DNA of 64,000 nt from Flavobacterium sp. ALJ2 (GTDB taxonomy: Bacteria; Bacteroidota; Bacteroidia; Flavobacteriales; Flavobacteriaceae), in the NCBI RefSeq assembly GCF_015594725.1, contig NZ_JADNRC010000002.1, positions 1-64,000 on the forward strand. Direction: 5' to 3'. Position numbers and translations under genes: made by a program. Position 1 is the stretch's first letter. Each line of letters opens with the position of its first letter. Of the stretch, positions 1 through 7,428 are shown piece after piece. The notes under the pieces were generated by a model. That model saw only the letters and a program-made list of their open reading frames with translations, was not told the DNA's origin and searched no databases.

Positions 1-21
1 ATTGTAATTCTAACCTATAAC

Positions 22-60
22 AAAAAAAGCAAAATATCAATATTGATATTTTGCTTTTTT
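22..60. terminator. Rho-independent terminator of an upstream gene
   Basis: The core at 31-52 is a perfect palindrome (AAAATATCAATATTG and its mirror), extended by an A-rich left arm, a GC pair and a T-run on the right. The symmetric A and T runs suggest it works in both directions. It presumably ends a gene lying left of the window. Confidence 0.75.
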
Positions 61-115
61 GCTATAATAAACTATTAGAAAATACGTTAAACAATCTAAA
101 ACTAATTATTTTTTT

Positions 116-616
116 ATGAAACAATCATTACTTATTTTATTATTTTTAGCAACAAGTCTTACCTGGAGTCAATCGGGATCTGATTATTTTGACCAAGCTC
201 TAAGAAAAGCCCAAAACGGAAACACCAAAGGCGCAATACTAGACTACACTAAAGCTATTAAGCTAAAAGCAAACTTCACGGAGGCATACCAAAACAGAGG
301 TGTTGCCAAACTAAAACTAAATGACATAAAAGGTGCTCTTGCTGACTTTAATAAAACAATCGAATTAGACCCAATGAATGCTGATGCTTTTACTGGAAGA
401 GCTAATATAAACTACAAATTAAAAGACTTTCAAGCAGCTATTAAAGATTGTACTTCATCAATTGCTTTAAACCCCAAAGACTACATAGCTTACAACTTAA
501 GAGGTACTTGCTACACTCAAATTCAAGATAAAAAAAATGCTTGTAAAGATTTCACAAAGGCAATAGAATTAGGCAGTCAAAGCGCTAGTAAAAACAAAGC
601 TACTTTCTGCAAATAA
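116..616 (+). CDS. Exported tetratricopeptide repeat protein
   Basis: A 166-residue protein with a signal peptide (hydrophobic stretch about residues 4-16, ending near TWSQS) followed by about three to four TPR units. Visible repeat signatures are A-LDYTKAIKL, A-ADFNKTIELDP, A-KDCTSSIALNP and A-KDFTKAIELG, at roughly 34-residue spacing. TPR arrays are protein-docking scaffolds; here it should sit in the periplasm. No catalytic domain is attached, so its partner cannot be named. It stands alone between two strong terminators, so it is probably a single-gene transcript. Confidence 0.85.
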   Translation: MKQSLLILLFLATSLTWSQSGSDYFDQALRKAQNGNTKGAILDYTKAIKLKANFTEAYQNRGVAKLKLNDIKGALADFNKTIELDPMNADAFTGRANINYKLKDFQAAIKDCTSSIALNPKDYIAYNLRGTCYTQIQDKKNACKDFTKAIELGSQSASKNKATFCK

Positions 617-624
617 AAAACCAT

Positions 625-675
625 AAAAAGCACCTAACTTTTCTTTTTACAAAGTAAAAGTTAGGTGCTTTTTTT
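625..675. terminator. Strong terminator between the TPR and K+ channel genes
   Basis: A long hairpin: the left arm AAAGCACCTAACTTTT pairs with AAAAGTTAGGTGCTTT across a loop of about 13 nt, followed by a run of seven T. It directly follows the TPR gene stop. The next gene's apparent upstream GTG codon lies inside this hairpin, which argues for the later ATG. Confidence 0.9.
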
Positions 676-692
676 GTATTCCAACTTATACC

Positions 693-700
693 TATATTTG
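693..700 (+). promoter_or_regulatory. Candidate Bacteroidota -7 box for the K+ channel gene
   Basis: TATATTTG fits the Bacteroidota -7 consensus TAnnTTTG. A TTG lies 16 nt upstream in the terminator T-run, slightly closer than usual. It is 43 nt ahead of the chosen start codon. Confidence 0.5.
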
Positions 701-742
701 ATAGGATATTTGGCAATCCATCTAATTTTATTCGATATAATT

Positions 743-1705
743 ATGTCAATTCTAAAAAAGATAAATACAAAAGCCAAAACTGATAAGAATTCTGGTTTTG
801 GAACTAACTCTAATAATTATGGAGGCCGTTTTGTAAATAAGAACGGCACTCCAAATATCGAAAAGAAAGGAATGCATTTGTTACGTCGTATTAGCTGGTA
901 TCACACCATGATTGATATGCCTACTTGGAAGTTTATGTTTATTTTATTTTCCTTTTATATCACTATCAATTTCATTTTTGCAATTGTCTATTATGCAATT
1001 GGCATTGAACACCTAGACGGAATTATTGCTTCTCAAAGCGAGTGGGCAAAATTTGGGCAAGCCTATTTTTTCAGCGCACAAACTTTTACAACGGTGGGCT
1101 ACGGACACATTAGTCCCACAGGATTCCTAACAAGCGCTCTATCGGCTGCTGAAGCATTAATAGGACTACTAAGCTTTGCTATTGCAACTGGATTATTCTT
1201 TGGAAGATTTAGTAAACCAACTGCATTTCTTAAATTCTCACATAATGCTTTAATCAGTCCTTACAAAGAGGAAAAAGCTTTAATGATACGCCTTGTTCCT
1301 TTTAAAAATACAAACTTTACTGATGCCGAAGCTAAAATTTCTTTAGGTATTAGTATTGAAGAAAATGGCGTAATGACTAACAAATTCTATTCTTTAGAAT
1401 TAGAATTAAATCGAATAAATGCCCTTACACTTAGCTGGACGTTAGTACACCCCATAACCGAGAAGAGTCCACTATATAAATTCACAAAAGAAGACTTTGC
1501 CACTACTCATGGAGAAATTTTGGTATTCATTAAAACTTTTGATGATATGTACAGTAATACTGTTGCAGCAAGAACCTCATACACCTTTAAAGAGGTATTA
1601 TACGGGGCTAAATTTGACCCAATGTACAACCGAAGTAAAGACAATACCAAAACTGTATTGCATCTTGACAAACTTAACTCTTATCAGATTATAAATTTTA
1701 AATAG
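743..1705 (+). CDS. Inward-rectifier (KirBac-type) potassium channel
   Basis: About 320 residues. A first membrane helix (about residues 62-86) is followed by a pore loop with the selectivity filter TVGYG (117-121) and a second helix (about 133-160). The C-terminal half (about 165-320) is the beta-rich cytoplasmic gating domain of Kir channels, with conserved stretches such as LMIRLVPF and LELELNRINALTLSWTLVHPI. The protein would form tetramers in the inner membrane and conduct K+. The ATG at 743 is chosen because the in-frame GTG at 665 lies inside the preceding terminator hairpin. It is transcribed alone. Confidence 0.9.
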   Translation: MSILKKINTKAKTDKNSGFGTNSNNYGGRFVNKNGTPNIEKKGMHLLRRISWYHTMIDMPTWKFMFILFSFYITINFIFAIVYYAIGIEHLDGIIASQSEWAKFGQAYFFSAQTFTTVGYGHISPTGFLTSALSAAEALIGLLSFAIATGLFFGRFSKPTAFLKFSHNALISPYKEEKALMIRLVPFKNTNFTDAEAKISLGISIEENGVMTNKFYSLELELNRINALTLSWTLVHPITEKSPLYKFTKEDFATTHGEILVFIKTFDDMYSNTVAARTSYTFKEVLYGAKFDPMYNRSKDNTKTVLHLDKLNSYQIINFK

Positions 1706-1754
1706 ACTAAAATCAATAAATTTATTATTTTAAGTATATTTATAGAAATTAAAC

Positions 1755-1790
1755 TAAATTTGTTTATCAAATATCAATTAATGATAAACA
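1755..1790 (+). promoter_or_regulatory. merR promoter and operator-like inverted repeat
   Basis: A -7 box TAAATTTG (1755-1762) is followed by the inverted repeat TGTTTATCA (1761-1769) and TGATAAACA (1782-1790), nine paired bases with a 12-nt gap. Written by its core it is GTTTA-N18-TAAAC (1762-1789). The right arm overlaps the ATG, so a bound dimer or tetramer would block transcription start. The same core with the same spacing recurs before crtI and before the SDR gene, which suggests autoregulation by the MerR protein. Confidence 0.6.
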
Positions 1791-2680
1791 ATATAAAAAG
1801 TGTCTTTAGTATAAAAGACCTTGAAAACCTTTCTGGAATTAAGGCACACACCATTCGCATTTGGGAAAAGAGATACAACATCCTTGAACCTATGCGTACC
1901 GAAACCAATATTCGTCTATATGACTTAGCTAGTTTACAAAAACTTCTAAACATTACGTTACTACATGAATATGGCTATAAGATCTCGAAGATAGCAACTT
2001 ATCCTCAAGAAAAAATTCCACAATTAGTTAGAGAAATCATTTCTAACAAAAATGCAAAAAATCACGCCATTAGTTCTTTCAAAATGGCAATGATGAATTT
2101 TGACCAAGAATCATTCTTTAATACATTTAATTGGTTGACTACTGAAAAATCTTTTAAAGAAGTTTTTCATCAAGTTTTCATTCCTCTATTAAATGAATTA
2201 GGTTTACTATGGCAATCTGAAACCATATCACCTGCACATGAACATTTTATAAGCAACTTAATTAAACAGAAACTGCACATAAATACAGAGAAATTACAAG
2301 TTCAAAAACCAACAAAAACAGATAGAATATATGTACTTTCCTTGCCAATGAATGAAATTCATGAACTAGGATTAATGTATATACAATACGAAATTCTTCT
2401 TCAAGGCTACAAAACAATTTATCTAGGTGAAAGTATGCCTATAGAAAACCTAAAAGAACTTAACAATCATTTTGACAATATCACTTTTGTTTCTTATCTA
2501 ACCATACAACCTGACCGTAATATTATCAATCAATATGTAAGCACTATGGGTTCGGAATTATTAAACAACTCCAATGAAATATGGCTAATTGGTAAAATGG
2601 TAGAGTACATTGAAACAGAAAATCTGAATCAAAAAATACATATTTTTAACTCCATTGAAGAATTAGTGATGCAGATATAA
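1781..2680 (+). CDS. MerR-family regulator with B12-binding photoreceptor domain (CarH/LitR type)
   Basis: 299 residues from the ATG at 1781. Residues 9-75 form a MerR winged helix (FSIKDLENLSGIKAHTIRIW, then RRYNILEP-like wing). Residues about 90-170 match the helical bundle and 185-295 the Rossmann B12-binding domain. The two CarH signature motifs are intact: W144-x9-E154-H155, where the His is the upper cobalamin ligand in CarH, and E192-x-H194-x-x-G197, the lower-ligand motif. In CarH/LitR proteins adenosylcobalamin bound in the dark drives tetramer repression of carotenoid genes and light breaks the Co-C bond. Its position directly before crtI supports the same job. Light sensing itself is inferred. 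Confidence 0.88.
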   Translation: MINNIKSVFSIKDLENLSGIKAHTIRIWEKRYNILEPMRTETNIRLYDLASLQKLLNITLLHEYGYKISKIATYPQEKIPQLVREIISNKNAKNHAISSFKMAMMNFDQESFFNTFNWLTTEKSFKEVFHQVFIPLLNELGLLWQSETISPAHEHFISNLIKQKLHINTEKLQVQKPTKTDRIYVLSLPMNEIHELGLMYIQYEILLQGYKTIYLGESMPIENLKELNNHFDNITFVSYLTIQPDRNIINQYVSTMGSELLNNSNEIWLIGKMVEYIETENLNQKIHIFNSIEELVMQI

Positions 2681-2684
2681 TTAT

Positions 2685-2718
2685 TTTGTTTAATTATTTC
2701 GTAATTTTGTTAAACAAA
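2685..2718 (+). promoter_or_regulatory. crtI promoter inside an operator-like inverted repeat
   Basis: A perfect -7 box TAATTTTG (2702-2709) lies between two arms of a nine-base inverted repeat, TTTGTTTAA (2685-2693) and TTAAACAAA (2710-2718). The core is GTTTA-N18-TAAAC, identical in sequence and spacing to the site at the merR start. The right arm runs into the crtI ATG, so the transcript would be nearly leaderless. No TTG sits at the ideal distance: the nearest, at 2686-2688, leaves only 13 nt. Confidence 0.65.
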
Positions 2719-4184
2719 TGAAAAAGACAATCTCAATTATAGGTTCTGGTTTTTCGGCTTTATCTGCTTCTTGTTATCTAGCCAAGCAAGGATATGACGT
2801 AACCATATATGAAAAAAATGCTACTATAGGCGGTAGAGCCAGACAACTAAAAAGCAATGGTTTCACATTCGATATGGGTCCAAGCTGGTACTGGATGCCC
2901 GATGTATTCGAAAATTTCTTTAATGACTTTAATAAAAAGACAACCGATTACTATGAGTTAATAAAACTTAATCCTGCCTATCGTGTTTATTTTGGAATTA
3001 ATGAATTTATAACTATCACTGATAATTTAGAAGAAATTGCTACAACCTTTGAATCTATTGAAAAAGGAAGCGGACAAAAACTCGTTGATCATATATCGCA
3101 AGCTAAAAGCAATTATGATATTGCCATAAAAAAATTAGTATATCGCCCAGGTGTTTCGGCATTAGAGTTGATAACTTTAGAAACCACCAAAAAACTGAAT
3201 CAGTTTTTTGGAACAGTCAGCAAAGATATTCGCAAGAAATTTAAAAATGATAAACTAATTCAAATTCTAGAATTTCCTGTTTTATTCCTTGGTGCAAAAC
3301 CATCCAACACTCCTTCTTTTTATAATTTTATGAATTATGCTGATTTTGGATTAGGAACATGGCATCCTAAAACTGGAATGTATGATGTTGTTCGTGGCAT
3401 CGAAAATCTTGCCGAAGAGCTTGGAGTCACATTTAAAATGAATTCTAACATTGATAAAATCATAGTAAAAAATAATATCGCAACTGCATTAATTATTAAT
3501 GACGAAATTATTGCATCGGATATAATTTTAAGTGGTGCTGATTACCAACATACCGAAACTTTATTAGACAAAGAGCATCGAGCCTATTCAGATTCCTATT
3601 GGGAAAGTCGCGTTTTTGCTCCTTCTTCTCTCCTATTTTATATTGGATTTGACAAAAAAATTCAAGACATTTCACATCACGCTTTATTCTTCGATGTCGA
3701 TTTCAACCAACATGCAATTGATATTTATGATAATCCCAAGTGGCCAGAAGCGCCTTTATTTTATGCCAACTTCCCATCAGTTACTGATAAAACAGCTGCT
3801 CCTTACGGAATGGAAAGTGGCTTTTTTTTAATTCCGCTTGCACCGGGGATAGAAGATACTGAAGCTTTACGGGAAGAATATTTCGATAAAATTATCACTC
3901 GCTTCGAAACTGTAACTCAACAATCTATTAAAAATAATATTATCTTTAAGAAGTCTTTTTGCAAAAATGACTTTATCGAAGATTACAATGCTTATAAAGG
4001 AAATGCATACGGAATGGCAAATACCCTATTACAAACTGCATTTTTGAGACCTAAACTAAAAAGTAAAAAAGTAAAAAACTTATACTTTACTGGACAATTA
4101 ACTGTTCCAGGACCTGGCGTGCCTCCTGCTTTGATATCAGGAAAACTAGTATCCGAATTAATAAACAAATCCTTTTCATCATAA
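2718..4184 (+). CDS. crtI: Phytoene desaturase
   Basis: 488 residues, the usual CrtI length. The N-terminus carries the FAD-binding dinucleotide fold (IIGSGFSALSASCYLAKQG, residues 7-25, then E at the end of the second strand), and GGRARQ follows. The C-terminus has the CrtI-family end motif (YFTGQLTVPGPGVPPALISG, about 457-476). The enzyme desaturates 15-cis-phytoene to lycopene at the membrane. crtB follows after 4 nt, so they are one operon, probably continuing through crtZ, the SRPBCC gene and the photolyase. Regulation by the upstream MerR protein is suggested by the inverted repeat over its promoter. Confidence 0.95.
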   Translation: MKKTISIIGSGFSALSASCYLAKQGYDVTIYEKNATIGGRARQLKSNGFTFDMGPSWYWMPDVFENFFNDFNKKTTDYYELIKLNPAYRVYFGINEFITITDNLEEIATTFESIEKGSGQKLVDHISQAKSNYDIAIKKLVYRPGVSALELITLETTKKLNQFFGTVSKDIRKKFKNDKLIQILEFPVLFLGAKPSNTPSFYNFMNYADFGLGTWHPKTGMYDVVRGIENLAEELGVTFKMNSNIDKIIVKNNIATALIINDEIIASDIILSGADYQHTETLLDKEHRAYSDSYWESRVFAPSSLLFYIGFDKKIQDISHHALFFDVDFNQHAIDIYDNPKWPEAPLFYANFPSVTDKTAAPYGMESGFFLIPLAPGIEDTEALREEYFDKIITRFETVTQQSIKNNIIFKKSFCKNDFIEDYNAYKGNAYGMANTLLQTAFLRPKLKSKKVKNLYFTGQLTVPGPGVPPALISGKLVSELINKSFSS

Positions 4185-4188
4185 AAAT

Positions 4189-5025
4189 ATGAAACAGCTA
4201 TTTGATAATGTCTCGTTTAAATGTAGCAAGCTAGTAACTCAAAGCTACAGTACTTCTTTCTCGTTAGCTGTATATATGTTAGCCCCGAGCATAAGGGATG
4301 CAATTTACAGTATTTATGGTTTTGTGCGTTTTGCCGATGAAATTGTAGATTCGTTTCATGGATTCGATAAAAAATATCTAATTGATGATTTTGAAAAAGA
4401 ATACTATAAAGCGATAGCAGCTGGTATAAGTCTTAATCCTATTTTAAATTCTTTTCAGCAAACTGTAAAACAATATAATATCACCGATGATTTAATTCAG
4501 TCTTTTTTAAAAAGCATGAAACTAGATTTAATCAAATCAGACTATAATGAGGAAGAAATTGAAGATTATATTTATGGTTCTGCTGATGTTGTAGGCTTAA
4601 TGTGTCTTAAAGTTTTTGTTTCTGGCAGTGATTCAAAATACGAAAAACTAAAAATGGAAGCAATGCGATTAGGTTCTGCTTTTCAAAAGGTGAATTTCTT
4701 AAGAGACTTAAAAGATGATAATCTAATTTTAAACCGAAACTATTTCCCTGGAATAGATTTAAACTCATTTGATGAAACTTCAAAAAACAAAATTATAGAA
4801 GAAATTGAAGAAGATTTTAAAATTGCCTATCAGGGAATTGTAAAACTTCCTGTAGAAGCTAAATTTGGTGTTTATACTGCTTATATATATTATAAAAAGC
4901 TTTTGAAGAAACTAGAAAACACCCCTTGTCACGAGATTGGCAATGAAAGAATTCGAGTCTCTAATTATTCTAAAGCAGGATTACTAGCAAAATCTTTCGT
5001 TTCTTATAAACTAAGAATGGTATAA
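4189..5025 (+). CDS. crtB: Phytoene synthase
   Basis: 278 residues of the squalene/phytoene synthase family. It condenses two geranylgeranyl diphosphates to phytoene. The two Mg2+-binding aspartate motifs are visible: D50-EIV-D54 in the first and D173-LKD-D177 in the second, the latter within QKVNFLRDLKDD. SYSTSFS near residue 20 is the family's flap segment. It lies 4 nt after crtI and supplies its substrate. The length is at the short end typical of Flavobacteria. Confidence 0.95.
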   Translation: MKQLFDNVSFKCSKLVTQSYSTSFSLAVYMLAPSIRDAIYSIYGFVRFADEIVDSFHGFDKKYLIDDFEKEYYKAIAAGISLNPILNSFQQTVKQYNITDDLIQSFLKSMKLDLIKSDYNEEEIEDYIYGSADVVGLMCLKVFVSGSDSKYEKLKMEAMRLGSAFQKVNFLRDLKDDNLILNRNYFPGIDLNSFDETSKNKIIEEIEEDFKIAYQGIVKLPVEAKFGVYTAYIYYKKLLKKLENTPCHEIGNERIRVSNYSKAGLLAKSFVSYKLRMV

Positions 5026-5044
5026 CTTCTAACAAAAAAAAACA

Positions 5045-5485
5045 ATGATTTCCTTTTTAATTTTCATAGGCGTATTTCTTTTCATGGAATGTGTCACTTG
5101 GTGTACTCATAAATTTGTCATGCACGGTTTTATGTGGTATTTTCACTCTGATCATCACCAACCTAAATACACAAATGTATTTGAGCGAAATGACATTTTC
5201 TTTGTGATTTTTGCAATCCCGAGTATTTTACTATTCTATTTTGGAACTATAGATGGTATCAATTATTTGTTTTTTATTGGTTTGGGATTAACCTTTTACG
5301 GATTTTGTTATTTTATGGTTCATGATGTATTGATTCATCAACGCTTTAAATGGTTTAAAAACACTAAAAACAAATATCTTATCGGGTTAAGAAAAGCACA
5401 TAAAGTACACCATAAACACTTAGACAAGGAACATGGTGAGTGTTTTGGAATGTTGTTCGTGCCATTTAAATACTACAAATTCTAA
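5045..5485 (+). CDS. crtZ: Beta-carotene hydroxylase, CrtZ type
   Basis: 146 residues of the membrane di-iron fatty-acid hydroxylase superfamily. The histidine clusters are in family order: HKFVMH (about 23-28), HSDHH (about 35-39), HDVLIH (about 96-101) and HKVHHKH near 119-125. Hydrophobic helices lie near the N-terminus and at about 52-90. It would hydroxylate beta-carotene to zeaxanthin, the usual Flavobacterium pigment. The gene is 19 nt after crtB in the same operon. No lycopene cyclase gene is present in this cluster, although one is needed between CrtI and CrtZ. Confidence 0.92.
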   Translation: MISFLIFIGVFLFMECVTWCTHKFVMHGFMWYFHSDHHQPKYTNVFERNDIFFVIFAIPSILLFYFGTIDGINYLFFIGLGLTFYGFCYFMVHDVLIHQRFKWFKNTKNKYLIGLRKAHKVHHKHLDKEHGECFGMLFVPFKYYKF

Positions 5486-5494
5486 TAGATAGTC

Positions 5495-5956
5495 ATGAAA
5501 GTATATAAGAAAGAATCTATCCAGCATATCAATGCGAGTTTAGAAGAGTGCTGGGCTTTTTTTTCTAATCCAAAAAACCTGCAAGTAATCACTCCTAAGT
5601 CAATGGGCTTTGAGGTTACCGATTATGATGACAAATTAATGTATGCTGGACAAATCATTCAATATAAAATCACTCCACTTTTAGGAATCAAATTAAGTTG
5701 GATGACTGAAATTACTGTAGTAAAAGAAAATAGCTATTTTATAGATGAGCAACGTTTTGGTCCGTATACTTTATGGCATCATAAACATTTTTTTGAAGCT
5801 ACTTCTAATGGGACTCAAATGACTGATATTGTACATTATGCACTTCCGCTAGGTTTTATAGGTCGCATCATGAATGCACTTGTTGTGAGAAATGAACTGA
5901 AAACAATTTTTGAATACCGCCATAAAAAGGTTGAAGAAATTTTTAATACTAAATAA
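5495..5956 (+). CDS. SRPBCC (START/Bet v1-like) family protein
   Basis: 153 residues. The opening IQHINASLEECWAFFSNPKN is the typical start of the cyclase/dehydrase-like SRPBCC fold, with a hydrophobic ligand cavity expected. ITPKSMGF and the closing helix (about 130-150) also fit. Its ligand is unknown. It sits between crtZ and the photolyase and overlaps the photolyase start by one base, so it is translated in the same operon. SRPBCC genes next to photolyases are common in light-responsive clusters of other bacteria, but no activity is established. Confidence 0.85.
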   Translation: MKVYKKESIQHINASLEECWAFFSNPKNLQVITPKSMGFEVTDYDDKLMYAGQIIQYKITPLLGIKLSWMTEITVVKENSYFIDEQRFGPYTLWHHKHFFEATSNGTQMTDIVHYALPLGFIGRIMNALVVRNELKTIFEYRHKKVEEIFNTK

Positions 5957-7251
5957 TGGGCAAACAAAAAGTTACACTTTTTTGGTTTCGACGTGATCTG
6001 CGTTTGGATGATAATCGGGGATTGTTTCATGCTCTTGAATCTGATTTTCTAGTTATTCCTTTGTTTATTTTTGATGAGGCAATTCTTGAGAGCTTGCCTA
6101 AAAACGATTCAAGAGTGAGTTTTATATACGATTCTCTAGAGAAAATCAATACTGAATTGAATACTATTGGAAGTTCTCTTTTAATTAAAAAAGGAGAAAC
6201 TAATAAAATCTGGAAATCTCTCATCGAAGAATTCGATATTCAAGAAGTGTTTTTTAATAAAGATTATGAGCCTTATGCTATAAAAAGAGATTTTACAATC
6301 TCTAATTTGTTAAGGCTAAATAATATTACAGCACATCTATATAAAGATCATGTGCTATTTGAAGAAAAAGAAATTACAAAATCGGACGGCTTACCATATA
6401 CCATATATACTCCTTATAAGAATAAATGGCTTGAAAAATATAAAGTTCTAGGTCAAGCCAAAGAATATAATACTACTAAGCTTTTTCCAAATTTTTATAA
6501 AAGTGTATTTGAATTCCCGACAATAAACCAAATTGGGTTTGAAAAAAGTACTATTAAAGTACAACCTCATAATTTAAAAAACATTACGAATTATCAAGAA
6601 ACAAGGGATTTTCCTGCGTTAGATTCAACCTCTTATCTTTCGCCTCATTTGCGTTTTGGTACTGTTAGTATCCGAAAATTAGTAAATTGGGCAGCAAATA
6701 CAAATCAGGTTTTCTTGAGTGAATTAATATGGAGGGAATTTTTTATCCAGATATTATTTAGTTTCCCGAATGTGGTTAACCATAATTTTAAATCGGCATA
6801 CGATGGAATTCAATGGTTAAATAACGAGAAGGATTTTCTGCGTTGGTGCTCTGGAACTACGGGCTATCCTATGGTGGATGCAGGTATGCGTCAACTTAAT
6901 GAAACTGGATATATGCATAATCGAGTTCGAATGGTTGTTGCCAGTTTTTTATGCAAACATTTATTGATTAGTTGGCAATGGGGCGAAGCCTATTTTGCGG
7001 AGAAATTACTTGATTACGAATTGGCTTCGAATGTTGGTAATTGGCAATGGGCTGCAGGAACGGGCTGTGATGCTGCTCCTTATTTTAGAGTTTTTAATCC
7101 CGAAATTCAACTTAAGAAGTTTGATGAAAAAGGTATTTACATCCGAAAATGGATTCCTGAGTTTGACTTGGGTTATAATCAACCCATGATTGACCATGCT
7201 TTTGCAAGAGATCGTGCTATTGCGACTTATAAAGCGGGGATTCTGAGATAG
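5956..7251 (+). CDS. phrB: Deoxyribodipyrimidine photolyase (cryptochrome/photolyase family)
   Basis: 431 residues. The N-terminal antenna domain begins LFWFRRDLRLDDN (about 9-21), and the C-terminal FAD domain contains SELIWREFFIQ, TGYPMVDAGMRQL, GYMHNRVRMVVASFL and NWQWAAGTGCDAAPYFRVFNP. These are the class I photolyase FAD-binding and electron-transfer tryptophan regions. It repairs cyclobutane pyrimidine dimers using blue light. Its ATG overlaps the SRPBCC stop (TAATG). Being the last gene of the carotenoid operon, it would be switched on with pigments under light. Confidence 0.93.
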   Translation: MGKQKVTLFWFRRDLRLDDNRGLFHALESDFLVIPLFIFDEAILESLPKNDSRVSFIYDSLEKINTELNTIGSSLLIKKGETNKIWKSLIEEFDIQEVFFNKDYEPYAIKRDFTISNLLRLNNITAHLYKDHVLFEEKEITKSDGLPYTIYTPYKNKWLEKYKVLGQAKEYNTTKLFPNFYKSVFEFPTINQIGFEKSTIKVQPHNLKNITNYQETRDFPALDSTSYLSPHLRFGTVSIRKLVNWAANTNQVFLSELIWREFFIQILFSFPNVVNHNFKSAYDGIQWLNNEKDFLRWCSGTTGYPMVDAGMRQLNETGYMHNRVRMVVASFLCKHLLISWQWGEAYFAEKLLDYELASNVGNWQWAAGTGCDAAPYFRVFNPEIQLKKFDEKGIYIRKWIPEFDLGYNQPMIDHAFARDRAIATYKAGILR

Positions 7252-7275
7252 TTTTAAAAAAATTTACTCAGAACT

Positions 7276-7313
7276 TTAAAAGCCTCTGTCTGAGTTTGAA
7301 CTTTGACAGAAGC
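7276..7313. terminator. Probable terminator after the photolyase
   Basis: AAAGC-N2-CTGTC pairs with GACAG-N2-GCTTT around a loop of about 14 nt, followed by a T-rich stretch (ATTCTTTTTG). It is imperfect but lies 25 nt past the photolyase stop, just before the interspersed structured repeat. Confidence 0.6.
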
Positions 7314-7332
7314 TTTATTCTTTTTGCAGTTT

Positions 7333-7428
7333 TCTAGCCCAGATAGGAACGGCACCCTTTTGTGGTGGTGTTCACTACAAGAGATATAATGTCCCGATAG
7401 CTATCGGGAAGCTGGATGTAGCTCCCTA
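7333..7428 (+). repeat. Interspersed structured repeat, copy A
   Basis: About 95 nt sharing the frame TAGCCC-n-GATAG-n-A-n-CGGCA-n-CCTTTT ... AGATATA ... GATAGC ... TAGCTCC with a second copy at 23355-23435. Between the two conserved halves is a hairpin, CTTTTGTGGTG pairing with CACTACAAGAG, whose sequence differs wholly from the hairpin in copy B. A perfect palindrome CCCGATAGCTATCGGG lies at 7393-7408. It sits between convergent genes. It may be a small RNA, a shared terminator or a non-autonomous element. Confidence 0.6.
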
